From Sipunculus nudus (taxonomy: Eukaryota > Annelida > Sipuncula > Golfingiida > Sipunculidae), in NCBI GenBank assembly GCA_026874595.1, contig CM049318.1:26564956-26628955 (forward strand): 64,000 nucleotides of DNA, in the 5' to 3' direction. Shown piece by piece: positions 22,766 through 36,186 of the stretch (its first letter is position 1; each line of letters opens with the position of its first letter). The notes under the pieces were generated by a model. That model worked only from the letters and a program-made list of their open reading frames with translations. It did no database searches and was not told the DNA's origin. The position numbers and the translations under genes are program-made.

Positions 22766-23797
22766 AAAAATAACCTCCTCTTTTTTCCATCAGAAATACT
22801 ACATCTGCAGATGAACAAATGTGCCACAGTTTTAGTAGTTGAATGTTTGATCGAGATTGCGTACTTCCAGGAATGTGAATAAAAGAATACGTAATGAGCA
22901 TTTCGTAAAGATGACAATTAACCTCAGTTTCATGTTTGATCCCGTTTTAATGCGACTCAATTAATCGCTCAAATTCGAATATGATAATATCAGAAGATCC
23001 AAACCATCTATATAGCACCAAATGTAAAAAATGTTACTTCTGCTTATTTGGTCAAATCCGTATGGCGATCAAAAGAGTAGTGTACTCTTTCATTATATGC
23101 CAAAAGAACATATTGGATTGACCGAGCAAGCAGACAACATAACATTTGATTAATCAGATATTGCATTTTTCTGTTATTCTGTCAAGACGACATAAAAATT
23201 CACATGTAATTCCATTAGGCATTTTTCAACATCTGCAGATGAAGTTATTTGTAATATTTTAAAGTTGAAAATTTGACGAATATACCATATCCCAAGGGGG
23301 AATGAATCAAATATTGCGTAACTCTACTTTTAATTTAAATTTAACGTAAGCTATATTTTCTATTTTAAAATACTTCGAATATGTTATAGTTAACCCGAAA
23401 TAAGTAAGGGCATAGAATGAGAATCTGTTTTTTTTTTCATATATGCAACACTATCCAAAAAGAAGACCTTACTCTGTTATACTCTTAGCCCATTCCTCAA
23501 TTTATTAAACGGTTACAGGTGAAACTGCAAAGAACGGCTCGATTCTGTGCATTTCATTTCTTACTATTATTTTCACTATCTAAGTGTTAAGTATAAAAAA
23601 TTTACTATACCTTGCTCTCTCCTCATCTTTTATTTATTCACTGATCCTCCGCTCGTTATCGCACAGGTATTCTACAAAGACTGAGATTTGAACAGTGTAC
23701 AGCATCTCACGAATATTCAACTACGCACCAACTAAATTAAGACTTGTCATTCCTATTTTAAATGTCTTTCTAATAAACATGCTTGACGATATCACAT
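22766..23797 (+). repeat. Satellite monomer 23, type B
   Basis: B copy with TTTTCCATCAG, AATGCGACTC, TTTGTAATATTTT, CTTCGAATATG, CATATATGC and ATACCTTGCTC. TTTGTAATATTTT is shared with monomers 25, 55 and 57. Confidence 0.95.
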
Positions 23798-24835
23798 AAA
23801 AATAAACTCCTCATTTTTACATCAGAAATACTACAACATCTGCAAATGAACAAATGTGCCACAGTTTTAGTAGTTGAATGTTTGATCGAGATTGCGTAAT
23901 TCCTGGAGAGTGAATAATAGATTACGTAATGAGCATTTCGTAAACAGGAAAATTAACCTCAGTTTCATGTTTGATCCCGTTTTTCATGACACTCAAATAA
24001 TCGCTCAAATTCGAATATGATCAAATCAGAGGAACCAAACAATCTATATTGAACCAAATGTAAAAAAAATGTTACTTCTGCTTATTTGGTCAAATCCGTA
24101 TGGCGATCAAAAGAGTAGTGTACTCTTTCATTATGTGCCAAACGAACATATTGGATTGACCGAGCAAGCAGACAACATTACATTTGATTAATCAGATACA
24201 TTATTTTTCTGATATTCTGTCAAGACGACATTAAAATTCACAGTTTATTCCATCAGGCACTTTTCAACATCTGCAGATGAAGTTATTTGCAATATTTTTA
24301 AGTTCAATATTTCATGAATATACAATATCCCAAGGGGAAATAATCAAATATTGCGTAACTCTAATTTTAATTTTAAGTTTAATGTAAGCTATATTTTCTT
24401 TTTAAGATACTTCGAAAATGTTATAGTAAACTCGAAAAAAGTAAGGGCATAGAATGAGAATCTCTTTTATTTTATATACGCAACACTATCCAAAAAGAAG
24501 ACCTTACTCTGTTATACTCTTAGCCCATTCCTCAATTTATAAAAGGGTTCCAAGGGTAACTGCAAAGTAAGGCTCAAATCTTTGCATTTCATTTCTTACT
24601 ATTATTTTCACTATCTAACTGTAAAGTTTAAAAAAAAAATACTATACCATGCTCTCTCCTCATCCTTTAGTGTATTCACTGATCCTCCGCTTATTTTTGC
24701 ACAGGCATTCTACAAAGACTGAGATTTGAACAGTGTACAGCATCTCATGAATATTCAACTACGCACCAACTAAATTAAGACTTGTCATTCTCTTTTTAAC
24801 TGTCATTCTAATAAACATGCTTGACGATAACACAT
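23798..24835 (+). repeat. Satellite monomer 24, type A
   Basis: A copy of 1,038 bp with GGCACTTTTC, CTCGAAAAAAG, AATCTCTTTTATT and CAAGGGTAAC. Monomer 56 has the same length and shares the first two, at an offset of 33,074 bp. Confidence 0.95.
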
Positions 24836-25864
24836 AAAAATAACCTCCTCTTTTTACATCAGAAATACTACATCTGCAGATGAACAAATGTGCCACAGTT
24901 TTAGTAGTTGAATGTTTGATCGAGATTGCGTACTTCCAGGAATGTGAATAAAAGAATACGTAATGAGCATTTCGTAAAGATGACAATTAACCTCAGTTTC
25001 ATGTTTGATCCCGTTTTAATGCCACTCTATTAATCGCTCAAATTCGAATATGATAATATCAGAAGATCCAAACCATCTATATAGCACCAAATGTAAAAAA
25101 TGTTACTTCTGCTTATTTGGTCAAATCCGTATGGCGATGAAAAGAGTAGTGTACTCTTTCATTATATGCCAAAAGAACATATTGGATTGACCGAGCAAGC
25201 AGACAACATAACATTTGATTAATCTGATATTGCATTTTTCTGTTATTCTGTCAAGACGACATAAAAATTCACATGTAATTCCATTAGGCATTTTTCAACA
25301 TCTGCAGATGAAGTTATTTGTAATATTTTAAAGTTGAAAATTTGACGAATATACCATATCCCAAGGGGGAATGAATCACATATTGCGTAACTCTACTTTT
25401 AATATAAATTTAACGTAAGCTATATTTTCTATTTTAAAATACTTCGAAAATGTTATAGTTAACCCGAAATAAGTAAGGGCATAGAATGAGAATCGGGTTT
25501 ATTTTATATACGCAACACTATCCAAAAAGAAGACCTTACTCTGTTGTACTCTTAGCCCATTCCTCAATTTATTAAACGGTTACAGGTGAAACTGCAAAGA
25601 ACGGCTCAAATCTGTGCATTTCATTTCTTACTATTATTTTCACTATCTAAGTGTTAAGTACAAAAAAATTACTATACCATGCTCTCTCCTCATCGTTTAT
25701 TTATTCACTGATCCTCCGCTCATTATCGCACAGGTATTCTACAAAGACTGAGATTTGAACAGTGTACAGCATCTCACGAATATTCAACTACACACCAACT
25801 AAATTAAGACTTGTCATTCCTTTTTTAAATGTCTTTCTAATAAACATGCTTGCCGATATCACAT
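24836..25864 (+). repeat. Satellite monomer 25, type B
   Basis: B copy with many private changes: CACTCTATTAATCG, CGATGAAAAG, AATCTGATATTG, AATCACATATTG, TTAATATAAAT and GCTTGCCGATATC. The tail has CAACTACACACC, shared with monomer 26. Confidence 0.95.
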
Positions 25865-26901
25865 AAAAATAAACTCCTCATTTTTACATCAGAAATACTA
25901 CAACATCTGCAAATGAACAAATGTGCCACAGTTTTAGTAGTTGAATATTTGATCGAGATTGCGTAATTCCTGGAGAGTGAATAAAAGATTACGTAATGAG
26001 CATTTCGTAAACAGGAAAATTAACCTCAGTTTCATGTTTGATCCCGTTTTTCATGACACTCAAATAATCGCTCAAATTCGAATATGATCAAATCAGAGGA
26101 ACCAAACAATCTATATTGAACCAAATGTAAAAAAAAATATTACTTCTGCTTATTTGGTCAAATCCGTATGGCGATCAAAAGAGTAGTTGACTCTTTCATT
26201 ATGTGCCAAACGAACATATTGGATTGACCGAGCAAGCAGACAACATTACATTTGATTAATCAGATACATTATTTTTCTGATATTCTGTCAAGACGACATT
26301 AAAATTCACAGTTTATTCCATCAGGCACTTTTTCAACATCTGCAGATGAAGTTATTTGCAATATTTTTAAGTTCAATATTTCATGAATATACAATATCCC
26401 AAGGGGAAATAATCAGATATTGCGTAACTCTAATTTTAATTTTAAGTTTAACGTAAGCTATATTTTCTTTTTAAGATACTTCGAAAATGTTATAGTAAAC
26501 TCGAAATAAGTAAGGGCATAGAATGAGAATCTGTTTTATTTTATATACGCAACACTATCCAAAAAGAAGACCTTACTCTGTTATACTCTTAGCCCATTCC
26601 TCAATTTATTAAACGGTTACAGGTGAAACTGCAAAGAACGGCTCGATTCTGTGCATTTCATTTCTTACTATTATTTTCACTATCTAAGTGTTAAGTATAA
26701 AAAATTTACTATACCATGCTCTCTCCTCATCGTTTATTTATTCACTGATCCTCCGCTCATTATCGCACAGGTATTCTACAAAGACTGAGATTTGAACAGT
26801 GTACAGCATCTCACGAATATTCAACTACACACCAACTAAATTAAGACTTGTCATTCCTTTTTTAAATGTCTTTCTAATAAACATGCTTGACGATATCACA
26901 T
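25865..26901 (+). repeat. Satellite monomer 26, A with B tail
   Basis: A head with TTGAATATTTG, AAAATATTACTTC, GTAGTTGACTC (altered dyad), GGCACTTTTTC and AATCAGATATTG; B tail from about 26,600 with CAACTACACACC. Its head recurs in monomer 27 and its tail resembles that of monomer 25. Confidence 0.95.
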
Positions 26902-27940
26902 AAAAATAAACTCCTCATTTTTACATCAGAAATACTACAACATCTGCAAATGAACAAATGTGCCACAGTTTTAGTAGTTGAATATTTGATCGAGATTGCG
27001 TAATTCCTGGAGAGTGAATAAAAGATTACGTAATGAGCATTTCGTAAACAGGAAAATTAACCTCAGTTTCATGTTTGATCCCGTTTTTCATGACACTCAA
27101 ATAATCGCTCAAATTCGAATATGATCAAATCAGAGGAACCAAACAATCTATATTGAACCAAATGTAAAAAAAAATATTACTTCTGCTTATTTGGTCAAAT
27201 CCGTATGGCGATCAAAAGAGTAGTTGACTCTTTCATTATGTGCCAAACGAACATATTGGATTGACCGAGCAAGCAGACAACATTACATTTGATTAATCAG
27301 ATACATTATTTTTCTGATATTCTGTCAAGACGACATTAAAATTCACAGTTTATTCCATCAGGCACTTTTTCAACATCTGCAGATGAAGTTATTTGCAATA
27401 TTTTTAAGTTCAATATTTCATGAATATACAATATCCCAAGGGGAAATAATCAGATATTGCGTAACTCTAATTTTAATTTTAAGTTTAATGTAAGCTATAT
27501 TTTCTTTTTAAGATACTTCGAAAATGTTATAGTAAACTCGAAAAAAGTAAGGGCATAGAATGAGAATCTGTTTTATTTTATATACGCAACACTATCCAAA
27601 AAGAAGACCTTACTCTGTTATACTCTTAGCCCATTCCTCAATTTATAAAAGGGTTCCAAGTGTAACTGCAAAGTAAGGCTCAAATCTTTGCATTTCATTT
27701 CTTACTATTATTTTCACTATCTAACTGTAAAGTTTAAAAAAAAATACTATACCATGCTCTCTCCTCATCCTTTAGTGTATTCACTGATCCTCCGCTTATT
27801 TTTGCACAGGCATTCTACAAAGACTGAGATTTGAAGAGTGTACAGCATCTCATGAATATTCAACTACGCACCAACTAAATTAAGACTTGTCATTCTCTTT
27901 TTAACTGTCATTCTAATAAACATGCTTGACGATAACACAT
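26902..27940 (+). repeat. Satellite monomer 27, type A
   Basis: Shares all the unusual head variants of monomer 26 (AAAATATTACTTC, GTAGTTGACTC, AATCAGATATTG) but has an A tail, with private TTGAAGAGTGTAC. Two adjacent A heads show a recent single-monomer duplication. Confidence 0.95.
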
Positions 27941-28950
27941 AAAAATAACCTCCTCTATTTTACATCAGAAATACTACATCTGCAGATGAACAAATGTGCC
28001 ACAGTTTTAGTAGTTGAATGTTTGATCGAGATTGCGTACTTCCAGGAATGTGAATGAAAGAATACGTAATGAGCATTTCGTAAAGATGACAATTAACCTC
28101 AGTTTCATGTTTGATCCCGTTTTAATGCCACTCAATTAATCGCTCAAATTCGAATATGATAATATCTATATAGCACCAAATGTAAAAAATGTTACTTCTG
28201 CTTATTTGGTCAAATCCGTATGGCGATCAAAAGAGTAGTGTACTCTTTCATTATATGCCAAAAGAACATTTTGGATTGACCGAGCAAGCAGACAACATAA
28301 CATTTGATTAATCAGATATTGCATTTTTCTGTTATTCTGTCAAGACGACATAAAAATTCACATGTAATTCCATTAGGCATTTTTCAACATCTGCAGATGA
28401 AGTTATTTGCAATATTTTAAAGTTGAAAATTTGACGAATATACCATATCCCAAGGGGGAATGAATCAAATATTGCGTAACTCTACTTTTAATTTAAATTT
28501 AACGTAAGCTATATTTTCTATTTTAAAATACTTCGAAATTGTTAGTTAACCCGAAATAAGTAAGGACATAGAATGAGAATCCGGGTTTTTTTATATACGC
28601 AATACTATCCAAAAAGAAGGCCCTACTCTGTTATACTCTTAGCCCATTCCTCAATTTATTAAACGGTTACAGGTGAAACTGCAAAGAACGGCTCAAATCT
28701 GTGCATTTCATTTCTTACTATTATTTTCACCATCTAAGTGTTAAGTTTAAAAAATTTACTATACCATGCTCTCTCCTCATCGTTTATTTATTCACTGATC
28801 CTCCGCTCATTATCGCACAGGTATTCTACAAAGACTGAGATTTGAACAGTGTACAGCATCTCACGAATATTCAACTACGCACCAACTAAATTAAGCTTGT
28901 CGTTCCTATTTTAAATGTCTTTCTAATAAACATGCTTGAGGATATCACAT
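27941..28950 (+). repeat. Satellite monomer 28, type B with 17-bp deletion
   Basis: Shortest full copy (1,010 bp). Between GATAATATC and TATATAGCACC 17 bp are missing, including GATCCAAACC. Other private variants: CTCTATTTTAC, GAATGAAAG, AGGCCCTACTC, AAGCTTGTCG and TTGAGGATATC. Confidence 0.95.
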
Positions 28951-29988
28951 AAAAATAAACTCCTCATTTTTACATCAGAAATACTACAACATCTGCAAAT
29001 GAACAAATGTGCCACAGTTTTAGTAGTTGAATGTTTGATCGAGATTGCGTAATTCCTGGAGAGTGAATAATAGATTACGTAATGAGCATTTCGTAAACAG
29101 GAAAATTAACCTCAGTTTCATGTTTGATCCCGTTTTTCATGACACTCAAATAATCGCTCAAATTCGAATATGATCAAATCAGAGGAACCAAACAATCTAT
29201 ATTGAACCAAATGTAAAAAAAATGTTACTTCTGCTTATTTGGTCAAATCCGTATGGCGATCAAAAGAGTAGTGTACTCTTTCATTATGTGCCAAACGAAC
29301 ATATTGGATTGACCGAGCAAGCAGACAACATTACATTTGATTAATCAGATACATTATTTTTCTGATATTCTGTCAAGACGACATTAAAATTCACAGTTTA
29401 TTCCATCAGGCATTTTTCAACATCTGCAGTTGAAGTTATTTGCAATATTTTTAAGTTCAATATTTCATGAATATACAATATCCCAAGGGGAAATAATCAA
29501 ATATTGCGTAACTCTAATTTTAATTTTAAGTTTAATGTAAGCTATATTTTCTTTTTAAGATACTTCGAAAATGTTATAGTAAACTCGAAATAAGTAAGGG
29601 CATAGAATGAGAATCTGTTTTATTTTATATACGCAACACTATCCAAAAAGAAGACCTTACTCTGTTATACTCTTAGCCCATTCCTCAATTTATAAAAGGG
29701 TTCCAAGTGTAACTGCAAAGTAAGGCTCAAATCTTTGCATTTCATTTCTTACTATTATTTTCACTATCTAACTGTAAAGTTTAAAAAAAAATTACTATAC
29801 CATGCTCTCTCCTCATCCTTTAGTGTATTCACTGATCCTCCGCTTATTTTTGCACAGGCATTCTACAAAGACTGAGATTTGAACAGTGTACAGCATCTCA
29901 TGAATATTCAACTACGCACCAACTAAATTAAGACTTGTCATTCTCTTTTTAACTGTCATTCTAATAAACATGCTTGACGATAACACAT
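28951..29988 (+). repeat. Satellite monomer 29, type A
   Basis: Plain A copy of 1,038 bp. The box 2 palindrome is altered to CATCTGCAGTTG at about 29,420. Otherwise close to the A consensus. Confidence 0.95.
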
Positions 29989-31020
29989 AAAAATAACCTC
30001 CTCTTTTTCACATCAGAAATACTACATCTGCAGATGAACAAATGTGCCACAGTTTTAGTAGTTGAATGTTTGATCGAGATTGCGTACTTCCAGGAATGTG
30101 AATAAAAGAATACGTAATGAGCATTTCGTAAAGATGACAATTAACCTCAGTTTCATGTTTGATCCCGTTTTAATGCCACTCAATTAATCGCTCAAATTCG
30201 AATATGATAATATCAGAAGATCCAAACCATCTATATAGCACCAAATGTAAAAAATGTTACTTCTGCTTATTTGGTCAAATCCGTATGGCGATCAAAAGAG
30301 TAGTGTACTCTTTCATTATATGCCAAAAGAACATATTGGATTGACCGAGCAAGCAGACAACATAACATTTGATTAATCAGATATTGCATTTTTCTGTTAT
30401 TCTGTCAAGACGACATAAAAATTCACATGTAATTCCATTAGGCATTTTTCAACATCTGCAGATGAAGTTATTTGCAATATTTTAAAGTGGAAAATTTGAC
30501 GAATATACCATATTCCAAGTGGAAATGAATCAAATATTGCGTAACTCTACTTTTAATTTAAATTTAACGTAAGCTATATTTTATATTTTAAAATACTTCG
30601 AAATTGTTAGTTAACCCGAAATAAGTAAGGACATAGAAGGAGAATCCGGGTTTTTTTTATATACGCAACACTATCCAAAAAGAAGGCCTTACTCTGTTAT
30701 ACTCTTAGCCCATTCCTCAATTTATTAAACGGTTACAGGTGAAACTGCAAAGAACGGCTCAAATCTTTGCATTTCATTTCTTACTATTATTTTCACTATC
30801 TAACTGTAAAGTTTAAAAAAAAATTACTATACCATGCTCTCTCCTCATCCTTTAGTGTATTCACTGATCCTCCGCTTATTTTTGCACAGGCATTCTACAA
30901 AGACTGAGATTTGAACAGTGTACAGCATCTCATGAATATTCAACTACGCACCAACTAAATTAAGACTTGTCATTCTCTTTTTAACTGTCATTCTAATAAA
31001 CATGCTTGACGATAACACAT
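29989..31020 (+). repeat. Satellite monomer 30, B with A tail
   Basis: B head with CTTTTTCACATC, AAGTGGAAAATTTG, TTCCAAGTGGAAATG and AGAAGGAGAATCCGGG; switches to A after ACGGCTC (CAAATCTTTGC, CATCCTTTAGTG). First half of a 2,066-bp dimer repeated immediately downstream. Confidence 0.95.
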
Positions 31021-32054
31021 AAAAATAACCTCCTCTTTTTCACATCAGAAATACTACATCTGCAGATGAACAAATGTGCCACAGTTTTAGTAGTTGAATG
31101 TTTGATCGAGATTGCGTAATTCCTGGAGAGTGAATAATAGATTACGCAATGAGCATTTCGTAAACAGGAAAATTAATCTCAGTTTCATGTTTGATCCCGT
31201 TTTTCATGACACTCAAATAATCGCTCAAATTCGTTTATGATCAAATCAGAGGAACCAAACAATCTATATTGAACCAAATGTAAAAAAAAATGTTACTTCT
31301 GCTTATTTGGTCAAATCCGTATGGCGATCAAAAGAGTAGTGTACTCTTTCATTATGTGCCAAACGAACATATTGGATTGACCGAGCAAGCAGACAACATT
31401 ACATTTGATTAATCAGATACATTATTTTTCTGATATTCTGTCAAGACGACATTAAAATACACAGTTTATTCCATCAGGCATTTTTCAACATCTGCAGATG
31501 AAGTTATTTGCAATATTTTTAAGTTCAATATTTCATGAATATACAATATCCCAAGGGGAAATAATCAAATATTGCGTAACTCTAATTTTAATTTTAAGTT
31601 TAATGTAAGCTATATTTTCTTTTTAAGATACTTCGAAAATATTATAGTAAACTCGAAATAAGTAAGGGCATAGAATGAGAATCTGTTTTATTTTATATAC
31701 GCAACACTATCCAAAAAGAAGACCTTACTCTGTTGTACTCTTAGCCCATTCCTCAATTTATTAAACGCTTACAGGTGAAACTGCAAAGAACGGCTCGATT
31801 CTGTGCATTTCATTTCTTACTATTATTTTCACTATCTAAGTGTTAAGTTTAAAAAAATTTACTATACCATGCTCTCTCCTCATCGTTTATTTATTCACTG
31901 ATCCTCCGCTCATTATCGCACAGGTATTCTACAAAGACTGAGATTTGAACAGTGTACAGCATCTCAGGAATATTCAACTACGCACCAACTAAATTAAGAC
32001 TTGTCATTCTCTTTTTAACTGTCATTCTAATAAACATGCTTGACGATAACACAT
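31021..32054 (+). repeat. Satellite monomer 31, multi-switch mosaic
   Basis: B start (CTTTTTCACATC), then A with GATTACGCAATG, TTAATCTCAG, ATTCGTTTATG, AAATACACAG and AAATATTATAG, then B tail (AACGCTTACAGG, CTCAGGAATATT), then A end (CTGTCATTC, GATAAC). Three family switches in one monomer; all repeated in monomer 33. Confidence 0.95.
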
Positions 32055-33086
32055 AAAAATAACCTCCTCTTTTTCACCTCAGAAATACTACATCTGCAGA
32101 TGAACAAATGTGCCACAGTTTTAGTAGCTGAATGTTTGATCGAGATTGCGTACTTCCAGGAATGTGAATAAAAGAATACGTAATGAGCATTTCGTAAAGA
32201 TGACAATTAACCTCAGTTTCATGTTTGATCCCGTTTTAATGCCACTCAATTAATCGCTCAAATTCGAATATGATAATATCAGAAGATCCAAACCATCTAT
32301 ATAGCACCAAATGTAAAAAATGTTACTTCTGCTTATTTGGTCAAATCCGTATGGCGATCAAAAGAGTAGTGTACTCTTTCATTATATGCCAAAAGAACAT
32401 ATTGGATTGACCGAGCAAGCAGACAACATAACATTTGATTAATCAGATATTGCATTTTTCTGTTATTCTGTCAAGACGACATAAAAATTCACATGTAATT
32501 CCATTAGGCATTTTTCAACATCTGCAGATGAAGTTATTTGCAATATTTTAAAGTGGAAAATTTGACGAATATACCATATTCCAAGTGGAAATGAATCAAA
32601 TATTGCGTAACTCTACTTTTAATTTAAATTTAACGTAAGCTATATTTTATATTTTAAAATACTTCGAAATTGTTAGTTAACCCGAAATAAGTAAGGACAT
32701 AGAAGGAGAATCCGGGTTTTTTTTATATACGCAACACTATCCAAAAAGAAGGCCTTACTCTGTTATACTCTTAGCCCATTCCTCAATTTATTAAACGGTT
32801 ACAGGTGAAACTGCAAAGAACGGCTCAAATCTTTGCATTTCATTTCTTACTATTATTTTCACTATCTAACTGTAAAGTTTAAAAAAAAATTACTATACCA
32901 TGCTCTCTCCTCATCCTTTAGTGTATTCACTGATCCTCCGCTTATTTTTGCACAGGCATTCTACAAAGACTGAGATTTGAACAGTGTACAGCATCTCATG
33001 AATATTCAACTACGCACCAACTAAATTAAGACTTGTCATTCTCTTTTTAACTGTCATTCTAATAAACATGCTTGACGATAACACAT
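32055..33086 (+). repeat. Satellite monomer 32, B with A tail
   Basis: Near twin of monomer 30 (AAGTGGAAAATTTG, TTCCAAGTGGAAATG, A tail). The head differs by CACCTCAG and TAGTAGCTG, both shared with monomer 34, which fixes one edge of the duplicated dimer near the head. Confidence 0.95.
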
Positions 33087-34120
33087 AAAAATAACCTCCT
33101 CTTTTTCACATCAGAAATACTACATCTGCAGATGAACAAATGTGCCACAGTTTTAGTAGTTGAATGTTTGATCGAGATTGCGTAATTCCTGGAGAGTGAA
33201 TAATAGATTACGCAATGAGCATTTCGTAAACAGGAAAATTAATCTCAGTTTCATGTTTGATCCCGTTTTTCATGACACTCAAATAATCGCTCAAATTCGT
33301 TTATGATCAAATCAGAGGAACCAAACAATCTATATTGAACCAAATGTAAAAAAAAATGTTACTTCTGCTTATTTGGTCAAATCCGTATGGCGATCAAAAG
33401 AGTAGTGTACTCTTTCATTATGTGCCAAACGAACATATTGGATTGACCGAGCAAGCAGACAACATTACATTTGATTAATCAGATACATTATTTTTCTGAT
33501 ATTCTGTCAAGACGACATTAAAATACACAGTTTATTCCATCAGGCATTTTTCAACATCTGCAGATGAAGTTATTTGCAATATTTTTAAGTTCAATATTTC
33601 ATGAATATACAATATCCCAAGGGGAAATAATCAAATATTGCGTAACTCTAATTTTAATTTTAAGTTTAATGTAAGCTATATTTTATTTTTAAGATACTTC
33701 GAAAATATTATAGTAAACTCGAAATAAGTAAGGGCATAGAATGAGAATCTGTTTTATTTTATATACGCAACACTATCCAAAAAGAAGACCTTACTCTGTT
33801 GTACTCTTAGCCCATTCCTCAATTTATTAAACGCTTACAGGTGAAACTGCAAAGAACGGCTCGATTCTGTGCATTTCATTTCTTACTATTATTTTCACTA
33901 TCTAAGTGTTAAGTTTAAAAAAATTTACTATACCATGCTCTCTCCTCATCGTTTATTTATTCACTGATCCTCCGCTCATTATCGCACAGGTATTCTACAA
34001 AGACTGAGATTTGAACAGTGTACAGCATCTCAGGAATATTCAACTACGCACCAACTAAATTAAGACTTGTCATTCTCTTTTTAACTGTCATTCTAATAAA
34101 CATGCTTGACGATAACACAT
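33087..34120 (+). repeat. Satellite monomer 33, multi-switch mosaic
   Basis: Twin of monomer 31 at an offset of 2,066 bp with the same three switches and private variants. One difference I noticed is TATTTTATTTTTAAG here against TATTTTCTTTTTAAG there. Confidence 0.95.
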
Positions 34121-35148
34121 AAAAATAACCTCCTCTTTTTCACCTCAGAAATACTACATCTGCAGATGAACAAATGTGCCACAGTTTTAGTAGCTGAATG
34201 TTTGATCGAGATTGCGTACTTCCAGGAATGTGAATAAAAGAATACGTAATGAGCATTTCGTAAAGATGACAATTAACCTCAGTTTCATGTTTGATCCCGT
34301 TTTAATGCCACTCAATTAATCGCTCAAATTCGAATATGATAATATCAGAAGATCCAAACCATCTATATAGCACCAAATGTAAAAAATGTGACTTCTGCTT
34401 ATTTGGTCAAATCCGTATGGCGATCAAAAGAGTAGTGTACTCTTTCATTATATGCCAAAAGAACATATTGGATTGACCGAGCAAGCAGACAACATAACAT
34501 TTTATTAATCAGATATTGCATTTTTCTGTTATTCTGTCAAGACGACATAAAAATTCACATGTAATTCCATTAGGCATTTTTCAACATCTGCAGATGAAGT
34601 TATTTGCAATATTTTAAAGTTGAAAATTTGACGAATATACCATATCCCAAGGGGGAATGAATCAAATATTGCGTAACTCTACTTTTAATTTAAATTTAAC
34701 GTAAGCTATATTTTATATTTTAAAATACTTCGAAATTGTTAGTTAACCCGAAATAAGTAAGGACATAGAATGAGAATCCGGGTTTTTTTATATACGCAAC
34801 ACTATCCAAAAAGAAGGCCTTACTCTGTTATACTCCTAGCCCATTCCTCAATTTATTAAACGGTTACAGGTGAAACTGCAAAGAACGGCTCAAATCTGTG
34901 CATTTCATTTCTTACTATTATTTTCACTATCTAAGTGTTTAGTATAAAAAATTTACTATACCATGCTCTCTCCTCATCGTTTATTTATTCACTGATCCTC
35001 CGCTCGTTATCGCACAGGTATTCTACAAAGACTGAGATTTGAACAGTGTACAGCATCTCACGAATATTCAACTACGCACCAACTAAATTAAGACTTGTCA
35101 TTCCTATTTTAAATTTCTTTCTAATAAACATGCTTGACGATATCACAT
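34121..35148 (+). repeat. Satellite monomer 34, type B
   Basis: B copy whose head matches monomer 32 (CACCTCAG, TAGTAGCTG). The tail carries GTGTTTAGTATAAAAAATTT and AAATTTCTTTC, found elsewhere in the window only in monomer 47, 13,455 bp away. Private: ACATTTTATTAATC, ACTCCTAGCCC. Confidence 0.95.
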
Positions 35149-36186
35149 AAAAATAAACTCCTCATTTTTACATCAGTAATACTACAACATCTGCAAATGA
35201 ACAAATGTGCCACAGTTTTAGTAGTTGAATGTTTGATCGAGATTGCGTTATTCCTGGAGAGTGAATAATAGATTACGTAATGAGCATTTCGTAAACAGGA
35301 AAATTAACCTCAGTTTCATGTTTGATCCCGTTTTTCATGACACTCAAATAATCGCTCAAATTCGAATATGATCAAATCAGAGGAACCAAACAATCTATAT
35401 TGAACCAAATGTAAAAAAAATGTTACTTCTGCTTATTTGGTCAAATCCGTATGGCGATCAAAAGAGTAGTGTACTCTTTCATTATGTGCCAAACGAACAT
35501 ATTGGATTGACCGAGCAAGCAGACAACATTACATTTGATTAATCAGATACATTATTTTTCTGATATTCTGTCAAGACGACATTAAAATTCACATTTTATT
35601 TCATCAGGCATTTTTCAACATCTGCAGATGAAGTTATTTGCAATATTTTTAAGTTCAATATTTCATGAATATACAATATCCCAAGGGGAAATAATCAAAT
35701 ATTGCGTAACTCTAATTTTAATTTTAAGTTTAATGTAAGCTATATTTTCTTTTTAAGATACTTCGAAAATGTTATAGTAAACTCGAAATAAGTAAGGGCA
35801 TAGAATGAGAATCTGTTTTATTTTATATACGCAACACTATCCAAAAAGAAGACCTTACTCTGTTATACTCTTAGCCCATTCCTCAATTTATAAAAGGGTT
35901 CCAAGTGTAACTGCAAAGTAAGGCTCAAATCTTTGCATTTCATTTCTTACTATTATTTTCACTATCTAACTGTAAAGTTTAAAAAAAAAATACTATACCA
36001 TGCTCTCTCCTCATCCTTTAGTGTATTCACTGATCCTCCGCTTATTTTTGCACAGGCATTCTACAAAGACTGAGATTTGAACAGTGTACAGCATCTCATG
36101 AATATTCAACTACGCACCAACTAAATTAAGACTTGTCATTCTCTTTTTAACTGTCATTCTAATAAACATGCTTGACGATAACACAT
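35149..36186 (+). repeat. Satellite monomer 35, type A
   Basis: Plain A copy of 1,038 bp. Private: CATCAGTAATAC, GCGTTATTCC and CACATTTTATTTCATC. Confidence 0.95.

Larger units (their letters stand above)
29989..34120 (+). repeat. Two tandem copies of a 2,066-bp mosaic dimer
   Basis: 29989-32054 and 32055-34120 have identical lengths and carry the same unusual mosaic switches and private variants. The few differences (CACATC/CACCTC, TAGTTG/TAGCTG, TTTTCTTTTT/TTTTATTTTT) indicate a very recent event. Confidence 0.92.

Noticed and set aside
24759-24986. 75-codon minus-strand frame recurring at 55764-55991 and 57833-58060, with shorter forms at 4101-4295 and 22689-22901
   Set aside because: It lies across A-to-B junctions and is shut in most equivalent junctions. 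There is no start context, domain or codon bias. It is a by-product of the B-head sequence.
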